Origin: Alphaproteobacteria bacterium
GTDB lineage: Bacteria > Pseudomonadota > Alphaproteobacteria > RF32 > UBA3637
Length of the DNA: 7,290 nucleotides
NCBI GenBank assembly: GCA_017632555.1
Contig: JAGBRF010000007.1
Span: 1 to 7,290 of the forward strand
Direction of reading: 5' to 3'
Part shown: positions 1 through 4,952 of the stretch, in pieces
Position numbering within the stretch: the first letter of the stretch is position 1
How the letters are laid out: the number at the start of each line of letters is the position of its first letter
Translations under genes and position numbers: made by a program
The notes under the pieces: model-generated
Told to the model about the DNA's origin: nothing
The model's database searches: none
The model's input: the letters and a program-made list of their open reading frames with translations, nothing else

Positions 1-43
1 ACGTGTTTTTAGGATTTCAAAGAGAGGATTAAAACAACTTATA

Positions 44-72
44 CCCTTGACGAAAGTCAGGGATGTTTTTTT
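44..72 (+). terminator. Rho-independent terminator of an upstream plus-strand unit
   Basis: CCCTTGAC at 44-51 pairs with GTCAGGG at 56-62 around a GAAA tetraloop (52-55), with one bulged T in the left arm. A run of seven T follows at 66-72. A GNRA-type loop closed by C-G is a very stable hairpin cap, and stem plus T-tract is the classic intrinsic terminator. It must serve a gene lying left of the window. That gene could end at the TAG at 10-12 or the TAA at 30-32; too little sequence is present to choose. On the other strand the hairpin is followed by TATAAGTTGTTTT, a much weaker T-tract, so it may only partly terminate slyX. The T-run touches the slyX stop codon. Confidence 0.75.
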
Positions 73-262
73 AATAATGCGGAGGAGGGGTTTCTTCCGA
101 TAAAGGTTTGACATTTCCGCCAATAGTTTTCTTTATTTCTTTATTTTCCCGTTCTAATTTTTCAATAATACGTGATTGACGAATTGTTTCGGCATTCAAT
201 TCTTCGACAGTTCGTTCCAAATTGGCAATAGCCATTTCAATTTCTTTTAATCTTTCTTCCAT
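71..262 (-). CDS. slyX: SlyX family small coiled-coil protein
   Basis: This encodes a 63-residue protein of the SlyX family, close to the usual size of about 70 residues. Residues 1-45 are a continuous charged heptad-like helix (for example LERTVEELN and IIEKLEREN), expected to form a coiled coil. The C-terminus ends in PPPHY, the hallmark tail of SlyX proteins. The molecular function of the family is not established; the name comes from its position next to slyD in enterobacteria, and no slyD is seen here. The start is supported by a minus-strand AGAGG (272-268) five bases before the ATG. The stop TAA (73-71) abuts the T-tract of the plus-strand terminator. It is transcribed divergently from proS and convergently with the unseen gene to its left. 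Identification is firm because of the tail motif; function is unknown. Confidence 0.9.
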   Translation of the reverse strand: MEERLKEIEMAIANLERTVEELNAETIRQSRIIEKLERENKEIKKTIGGNVKPLSEETPPPHY

Positions 263-322
263 TTTAACCTCTGATTTTCAAGCATGGTATAACATTTTTA
301 TATAAAAAGCAATACTTTTTGC

Positions 323-351
323 TTGAAATTAAATTCAAAATTATGTATTTT
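323..351 (+). promoter_or_regulatory. Candidate sigma-70-type promoter for the proS operon
   Basis: TTGAAA (323-328) resembles the -35 consensus in four of six positions. It is followed, 17 bases later, by TATTTT (346-351), which matches the -10 consensus in four of six. Initiation near 358 would give a leader of about 30 bases containing the proS ribosome-binding site. The match is modest in very AT-rich DNA, so this is a candidate only. Confidence 0.3.
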
Positions 352-370
352 GTATTCGTTATACTTTTTT

Positions 371-378
371 AGAAAGGA
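371..378 (+). promoter_or_regulatory. Ribosome-binding site of proS
   Basis: AGAAAGGA lies nine bases before the ATG at 388 and contains the AAGGA core complementary to the 16S rRNA 3' end. It supports 388 as the start codon. Confidence 0.6.
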
Positions 379-387
379 CATTTTATT

Positions 388-2106
388 ATGAGAAGCAGTA
401 AACTAATTGGTCGCCGGTACAAAGAAAAACCGACAGAAGCACAAATCGTCAGTCACATTTATTTGTTGCGTGGTGCCTATGTTCGACCAGTTGCGAATGG
501 TATTTATACTTTACTTCATCCTGCTTTTCGTATTCAGCAAAAAATTGAAAAGATTATTCGTGAAGAAATGGATGCCATTGACGGACAGGAAATTAAAATG
601 CCTGTTGTTTTACCGCGTGAATTGTGGGACGAAACCGGTCGTTATGATTCGGTAAAGGGCGAATTATTGCGTTTCCAAGACAGAAACAAACACGGTATGT
701 TATTGGCAATGACACATGAAGAAGCTTGTGTTGCTATCGCCCGTAGTGAAATTACTTCATACAAAGATTATCCGTTTATGTTGTATCATTTCCAAACAAA
801 GTTCCGTGATGAAGCTCGTTCTCGTGGCGGTTTGGTTCGTGTTCGTGAATTTGTGATGAAAGATGCTTATTCTTTCCACAGAACACAGGAAGATTTGAAT
901 CAATATTATCAACGTTGTGCGGATGCTTACCATCGCATTTATGCGCGTTGCGGTATTCCGGAAGTTGTTGCTATCGAAGGCGATAACGGTATGATGGGCG
1001 GTAAAATTTCCCATGAATACGATTTGATTTGTGATGCCGGCGAAGACAAAATTGCCAAATGTTCGGCTTGCGATTATGTAGCAAACGAAGAAGTTGCTTC
1101 ATCGGTTCAGTTGAAATACAATAATGAACCGGCAAAACCTTTGCAGGAAGTTCATACACCCAACACAAAGACAATCGAAGATGTGTGTAATTTGTTGGGA
1201 TTAAAGCCGGAACAAACGGCCAAAATGGTGTTTTATATTACTGACAGCGGAAAAATGGTTGCTGTCACGATTCGTGGCGATATTGAAGTCAATGAATGTA
1301 AGTTGGCAAAGGTTTTGAAAGAAACTTTCCAATTTGCCAATGATGCACAAATCGAAGCAATCGGTGCTGTTCCCGGTTTTGCAAGCGGTATCGGTTTGCA
1401 TGATTGCATTCAGGTTGTTGATAAATCCGTGGCTAATACGGCAAACTTGCTTTGCGGTGCAAATAAAAAAGATCACCACATGTATAACTTTAATTTGTCC
1501 AGAGATGTGCCGGATGCTATTGTGGCGGATATTGCCTGCGTTCAAGAAGGCGAAAAATGTCCTAAATGCGGTGCGCCGTTGAACATGGTGCGTGGTATCG
1601 AAGTCGGAAACATTTTCCAACTGGGAAAACGTTATACAGAGGCAATGCACTTGACATATACCGATGAAAACGGAAATGAACAAACACCGATTATGGGGTG
1701 TTATGGTATCGGTGTCGGACGGGTTTTGGCTTCGATTATAGAAGCAAGACACGATAATTACGGTCCGATTTGGCCTTTGTCGGTTTCACCATGGCAAGTT
1801 CAATTAAACGCTTTGCAAATGGATAAAGAAGGCATTACGGAAACGGCCGAAAAATTGTATGACCAATTGCAAAAGGCAGGCATCGAAGTTTTATATGATG
1901 ATCGTAATTTTGGGGCAGGTCCTCAATTTGCGGAAGCAGATTTGTTGGGTATCCCGTTGCGTTTCATCGTTGCACCGAAAGCTTTGGCAACCGGTCAGGT
2001 CGAATATAAAGTTCGCGGAACAGATGAAAAAGGAACAATTCCTGTTGATCAAGTTGTTTCTTTTGCACAAAATTGGATTGAACAAGAAATGAAAAAATAC
2101 AAGTAA
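388..2106 (+). CDS. proS: Prolyl-tRNA synthetase with INS editing domain
   Basis: This cytoplasmic class II aminoacyl-tRNA synthetase charges tRNA-Pro with proline using ATP. At 572 residues it has the full length of the long bacterial type. Class II motif 1 lies around residues 55-86. THEE (109-112) and motif 2 (QTKFRDE 136-142, then REFVMKDAYSF 153-163) build the ATP and proline site. Motif 3 is GIGVGR (440-445). Between motifs 2 and 3, about residues 240-385 form the YbaK-like INS domain, which in this family deacylates mischarged Ala-tRNA-Pro. Lys279 falls where INS domains carry a conserved lysine. About 465-572 is the anticodon-binding domain. Two CxxC pairs, C225/C228 and C391/C394, flank the INS insertion and could jointly hold a zinc ion (inference). 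The motif 2 loop reads RSRGGL rather than the RPRFG I recall from enterobacteria. It is first in the operon, with a good ribosome-binding site, and the frame is intact. Many alphaproteobacteria have a shorter ProS of about 440 residues lacking full INS, so this form is notable. Confidence 0.97.
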   Translation: MRSSKLIGRRYKEKPTEAQIVSHIYLLRGAYVRPVANGIYTLLHPAFRIQQKIEKIIREEMDAIDGQEIKMPVVLPRELWDETGRYDSVKGELLRFQDRNKHGMLLAMTHEEACVAIARSEITSYKDYPFMLYHFQTKFRDEARSRGGLVRVREFVMKDAYSFHRTQEDLNQYYQRCADAYHRIYARCGIPEVVAIEGDNGMMGGKISHEYDLICDAGEDKIAKCSACDYVANEEVASSVQLKYNNEPAKPLQEVHTPNTKTIEDVCNLLGLKPEQTAKMVFYITDSGKMVAVTIRGDIEVNECKLAKVLKETFQFANDAQIEAIGAVPGFASGIGLHDCIQVVDKSVANTANLLCGANKKDHHMYNFNLSRDVPDAIVADIACVQEGEKCPKCGAPLNMVRGIEVGNIFQLGKRYTEAMHLTYTDENGNEQTPIMGCYGIGVGRVLASIIEARHDNYGPIWPLSVSPWQVQLNALQMDKEGITETAEKLYDQLQKAGIEVLYDDRNFGAGPQFAEADLLGIPLRFIVAPKALATGQVEYKVRGTDEKGTIPVDQVVSFAQNWIEQEMKKYK

Positions 2107-2120
2107 AGGAGTAAAAAATG
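2104..2120 (+). promoter_or_regulatory. mscS ribosome-binding site overlapping the proS stop
   Basis: TAAAGGAG (2104-2111) contains both the TAA stop of proS and a strong Shine-Dalgarno AAAGGAG. It lies six bases before the ATG at 2118. Ribosomes ending proS therefore sit on the initiation signal of the next gene, which favours translational coupling. Confidence 0.75.
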
Positions 2121-3143
2121 GTTTCGAAACAATCATCAACAAATGAAAAAACAAAATCTTCCCAAAAAGGACCGGGAAATAAACTGTCCTTTTCCGAATA
2201 TTTGACAGAAGTTTTAAGCAGAGTCTTTTTATTCACAATGAAGCACACGGTTATCGTTGTTTCAGTGTGTTTGTTGTTATATGCTTTTACATATCTTCCT
2301 GATTTCAAAACTTGGTTGAATGATTTACAATCTGAATCCACAAAAGTAAACATTATGCGTTCAATGCGTTTAGATGTTTTGGCAAAAGCTATTATCTTCT
2401 TGCTCATCACATTGAATGTGTTTAAGTTCTTGAAAAACTTTGTTGGTGAAACATTGTTAAAGCACGCTTCCGTTGATGCCGGTGTTCGTTATTCAATTTC
2501 CGTATTGATCGGATATTTGGGTTGGGTTGTTGCCACTTGGGGCGTCTTGTCAATCTTCGGATTAAATATGGATAACTTGGCGATGTTCTTCGGTGCCTTA
2601 TCAGTTGGCTTAGGTTTTGGTTTACAACACATTGTCAATAACTTCTTTTCCGGCGTTTTGATTTTGTTCGAACGTCCGATTAAAAAAGGCGACTGGGTCA
2701 ATGTCAATGGTAAAGAAGGTATCGTAACAAACATCAAAATTCGTTCTACCGAATTAAAAACATTTGATGAAACTTCTGTTGTTATTCCGAATGCGGATAT
2801 TTTATCCAATTCTTTGGTAAATATGACGCATACAGATGTGTTGGGCAGAGTTGTTATCAATGTCGGTGTTTCTTATGACAGCGACTTGCACAAAGTTCAA
2901 CAAATTTTGTTTGATTGCGGTAAACGTCACCCGAATGCCGAACCGGGAAGGGATCCTTCCGTATTCTTACGTGAATTTGGTGACAGTTCAATCAATTTTT
3001 CTTTGATGGTTGTTATTTCTGATGTAATGAAAAAATTGGCAACCCAAAGCGATATCATGTTTGACATTTATGATTCTTTTGAAAAAGAAGGTATTGAAAT
3101 TCCATTCCCGCAACGTGTAGTTCATATTAAGGAGAAAAAATAA
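2118..3143 (+). CDS. Small-conductance mechanosensitive ion channel (MscS family)
   Basis: This is an inner-membrane channel expected to open under membrane tension and release solutes during hypo-osmotic shock. The protein has 341 residues. A charged, polar N-terminus (1-35) precedes hydrophobic segments at about 43-60, 88-108 and 125-147. A pore-lining helix follows at about 152-185, rich in Gly and Ala (FFGALSVGLGFGLQ, 157-170) and followed by HIVNNFFSG (171-179), the most conserved part of the family. FERPIKKGD (184-192) begins the beta domain of the cytoplasmic vestibule, with VVIPNADILSN (221-231) characteristic of it. The alpha/beta C-terminal part ends in IPFPQRVVHIK (328-338), also typical. 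It has one more predicted membrane segment than E. coli MscS, as in many other members. It is the second gene of the operon, with a strong ribosome-binding site, and its stop overlaps the plsY start by one base. Family assignment is firm; ion selectivity and subfamily cannot be told. Confidence 0.93.
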   Translation: MVSKQSSTNEKTKSSQKGPGNKLSFSEYLTEVLSRVFLFTMKHTVIVVSVCLLLYAFTYLPDFKTWLNDLQSESTKVNIMRSMRLDVLAKAIIFLLITLNVFKFLKNFVGETLLKHASVDAGVRYSISVLIGYLGWVVATWGVLSIFGLNMDNLAMFFGALSVGLGFGLQHIVNNFFSGVLILFERPIKKGDWVNVNGKEGIVTNIKIRSTELKTFDETSVVIPNADILSNSLVNMTHTDVLGRVVINVGVSYDSDLHKVQQILFDCGKRHPNAEPGRDPSVFLREFGDSSINFSLMVVISDVMKKLATQSDIMFDIYDSFEKEGIEIPFPQRVVHIKEKK

Positions 3144-3145
3144 TG
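3129..3145 (+). promoter_or_regulatory. plsY ribosome-binding site and TAATG stop-start overlap
   Basis: AAGGAG (3129-3134) lies inside the last codons of the mscS gene, eight bases before the plsY ATG. The stop TAA (3141-3143) and the start ATG (3143-3145) share one A. This arrangement fixes the plsY start and points to coupled translation. Confidence 0.75.
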
Positions 3146-3748
3146 GAATTCTTAATCAGTATCGTTTTCGGATATTTTTTAGGTTCCGTTCCTTTTGGAT
3201 TGGTGATTGCGTATTTAGCCGGATACGGTGATATTCGCAAACAAGGTTCCGGAAACATTGGAACAACAAATGTTTTGCGTGTTACAAAGCGTAAAGATTT
3301 GACTTTGTTGACGTTGATATTGGATGCCGGTAAGGCCGGTTTTGCCGCATTGTTGGCAGAATGGTTCTTTGGTTGTCCTTTAATGGAATTGGTTGCCGGT
3401 TTTGCCGGAGTGTTAGGACATAACTTCCCGATTTGGTTAAAATTCAAAGGCGGTAAAGGTGTTGCATCAACTTTGGGTATGATGTTGGCAACTTTCCCGG
3501 CTGTTGGTTTGGCCGCTTGCTTTACTTGGGTCTTTATGGCTTTTGTTTTCAAATATTCGTCCTTGTCTGCGTTGACTGCTTTGACATTGTCACCGTTTTA
3601 CGCTTATCTTTTCGGTGGAGAAAATAAAGCAGCTTACGTATTGGCGTATGCCTTTTTGGCTTTGTTGTCGATGGTTCGTCACCGTGCAAACATTGAACGT
3701 TTGATAAATAAAAAAGAAACTAAAATCAATTTTAAAAAGAAAAAATAA
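3143..3748 (+). CDS. plsY: Acyl-phosphate:glycerol-3-phosphate acyltransferase PlsY
   Basis: This integral membrane enzyme transfers an acyl chain from acyl-phosphate (made by PlsX, not in this window) to the sn-1 position of glycerol-3-phosphate. The product, lysophosphatidic acid, is the start of phospholipid synthesis. The length, 201 residues, is usual. All three family motifs are present: GSGNIGTTN (35-43), GHNFP with KGGKGVAS (92-96 and 102-109), and RHRANIERL (179-187). Hydrophobic segments lie at about 3-25, 55-75, 82-98, 110-136 and 139-177, fitting the multi-pass fold. The protein ends in a Lys-rich tail (from 189). It is the third gene of the operon, overlapping mscS by one base and ending two bases before dprA. 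Leucine codons are extremely biased (22 TTG, 6 TTA, 1 CTT, none CTG). Identification is secure. Confidence 0.96.
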   Translation: MEFLISIVFGYFLGSVPFGLVIAYLAGYGDIRKQGSGNIGTTNVLRVTKRKDLTLLTLILDAGKAGFAALLAEWFFGCPLMELVAGFAGVLGHNFPIWLKFKGGKGVASTLGMMLATFPAVGLAACFTWVFMAFVFKYSSLSALTALTLSPFYAYLFGGENKAAYVLAYAFLALLSMVRHRANIERLINKKETKINFKKKK

Positions 3749-3753
3749 TAATG
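3733..3753 (+). promoter_or_regulatory. Weak initiation region of dprA
   Basis: The bases before the dprA ATG are A-rich (TTAAAAAGAAAAAATAATA) and contain only an AAGA fragment of a Shine-Dalgarno. The other operon genes have AAGGA, AAAGGAG, AAGGAG or AAGGTGA. The plsY stop TAA (3746-3748) ends two bases before the ATG, so dprA translation may depend on ribosomes finishing plsY. This is inference from spacing. Confidence 0.4.
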
Positions 3754-4941
3754 CGAACAATAAAGCTTTCAGAAGAAGAAAAAATTGCATGGTTGCGTTT
3801 GATTCGAAGTGAAAATGTTGGTTCTGCAACATTTGAATCATTGATGCGCTTCTATGAAAAACCTTCTGACGCTTTGAAAAACTTGGGTGATTGGGCCGAA
3901 CGCGGCGGTTCCAAAAGAAAAATCAAAATTTGTTCCGAAAAAGCGGCTTTGGAAGAAATGGAAACCATTCAAAAAATGGGGGCGGTTTTGATTTGTTCCT
4001 GTGAAGAAAATTATCCGGCATTATTGAAAAGTATAAAAAATCCACCCGCTTTAATTACTGTTTTGGGACAACAACAAATTTTCAAAACACCGGCGGTTGC
4101 TTTTGTCGGTGCTCGTAATGCTTCCTTAAACGGTAAAAATTTGACACGGAAAATGGCATTTGATTGTGTTCAAAACGGGATCAGTGTTGTTTCCGGTATG
4201 GCTTTGGGAATTGACGGGGCGGCACATGAAGGTGCGCTTTCCGCCAACAATGAAAAAGCCGGGACAATAGCCGACTTGGGAACCGGTATTGATGTTGTTT
4301 ATCCCGCAGAGCATAAAGATTTATATCAGGAAATAAAAGAACGTGGTATCCTTGTTTCCGAATTTCCGTTGCAAATGCGTCCGACAGCATCAAACTTTCC
4401 GCGGCGAAATCGTTTGATTTCCGGATTATCCTTGGGAACGTTGATTGTGGAAGCAAAGGATAATTCAGGTTCTTTAATCACGGCTGAATTTGCAAAAGAA
4501 CAAAACAGAGTTGTTATGGGTGTCCCGGGTTCGCCTATGGATGACAGAAGCGTTGTCCCGAATGCTTTGATTAAAGCCGGCGCTGTTTTAATTCAAAATG
4601 CACAGGATATTATGTCCGCCATTAAACAAGCGCAAATCGAACAAGATAATTTCTTTTTACATGAAGGAAAGAAGAAAATTGAACTTTATCGTTTCCCCGA
4701 TGAAGACGAACTTAAAGATGCGCGTTCACTTGTTTTATCGGCACTTTCTGCAAATCCCGTGTCAGAAGATGAATTATGTCGACAATTATCCTTGCCAGCG
4801 CAGGTCGTTGGTGTTATCTTGTTGGAATTAGAATTGGCTGGTCGTATTGAAAGACACTCTTTGGGGCGTGTTTCTTTGCTGTATAACCCAGAAGATATGA
4901 AAAGTTTGGATCCGAAAAAAATAGAATGGATGGAAGATTAA
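3751..4941 (+). CDS. dprA: DNA-processing protein DprA (Smf)
   Basis: DprA binds incoming single-stranded DNA in the cytoplasm and loads RecA during natural transformation. It is also widespread in bacteria not known to be competent. The protein has 396 residues. An N-terminal helical, SAM-like region spans about 8-50. The Rossmann-like DprA core runs from about 80 to 290, with motifs FVGARNAS (118-125), VSGMALGIDGAAH (147-159), GTGIDVVYPAEH (177-188), SEFP (203-206), FPRRNRLISGLS (216-227), SGSLITA (239-245) and PGSP (259-262). The C-terminal region (about 325-378) looks like the winged-helix domain common in proteobacterial DprA. The N-terminus (LSEEEKIAWLRLIRSENVG) fits the family, so ATG 3751 is the right start despite a poor Shine-Dalgarno. 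Neighbours plsY and topA are typical partners in alphaproteobacteria. No frameshift is seen. No other competence gene is in the window, so a role in transformation is not shown. Confidence 0.95.
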   Translation: MRTIKLSEEEKIAWLRLIRSENVGSATFESLMRFYEKPSDALKNLGDWAERGGSKRKIKICSEKAALEEMETIQKMGAVLICSCEENYPALLKSIKNPPALITVLGQQQIFKTPAVAFVGARNASLNGKNLTRKMAFDCVQNGISVVSGMALGIDGAAHEGALSANNEKAGTIADLGTGIDVVYPAEHKDLYQEIKERGILVSEFPLQMRPTASNFPRRNRLISGLSLGTLIVEAKDNSGSLITAEFAKEQNRVVMGVPGSPMDDRSVVPNALIKAGAVLIQNAQDIMSAIKQAQIEQDNFFLHEGKKKIELYRFPDEDELKDARSLVLSALSANPVSEDELCRQLSLPAQVVGVILLELELAGRIERHSLGRVSLLYNPEDMKSLDPKKIEWMED

Positions 4942-4948
4942 AAGGTGA
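4942..4948 (+). promoter_or_regulatory. Ribosome-binding site of topA
   Basis: AAGGTGA starts within the last base pairs of the dprA stop codon region and ends four bases before ATG 4953. It supports that start and tight linkage to dprA. Confidence 0.6.
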
Positions 4949-4952
4949 ATAA

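Larger units (their letters stand above)
263..387. promoter_or_regulatory. Divergent slyX/proS intergenic region
   Basis: These 125 bases separate two divergent genes and must contain promoters in both directions. The region is strongly AT-rich. It contains two small neighbouring inverted repeats: AAGCAA (307-312) with TTGCTT (319-324), and TTGAA (323-327) with TTCAA (334-338). For slyX, a minus-strand -10-like TATACC (291-286) can be seen, but no good -35 lies at the right distance. No riboswitch, T-box or leader peptide is recognisable. The repeats could be an operator or could be chance in AT-rich DNA. Confidence 0.45.

Noticed and set aside
1..43. 3' end of a coding gene on the plus strand
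   Set aside because: A gene probably ends here, since a terminator follows. Two frames offer a stop (10-12 and 30-32), and the remaining residues are too few to identify frame or product.
304..324. Hairpin followed by T-rich sequence as a terminator or attenuator
   Set aside because: The six-pair stem is AT-rich with alternative pairings and lacks a following T-tract, so it is too weak to call.
360..365. TATACT as the -10 element of the proS promoter
   Set aside because: It matches the consensus well, but transcription would start near 372, inside the ribosome-binding site, and no -35 lies at suitable spacing.
1201..1752. Antisense open frame of 183 codons within proS
   Set aside because: It lies fully inside a secure proS gene and its translation has a low-complexity, Cys/His/Ile-rich composition with no recognisable domain. 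It is a by-product of the sense codon usage.
1964..2410. Antisense open frame of 148 codons across the proS-mscS junction
   Set aside because: It overlaps two confident genes and their ribosome-binding site, shows no family motif, and has an Phe- and Lys-rich composition typical of shadow frames in AT-rich DNA.
2489..2860. Antisense open frame of 123 codons within the mscS gene
   Set aside because: It mirrors the conserved channel pore region and beta domain; nothing in its translation suggests a real protein.
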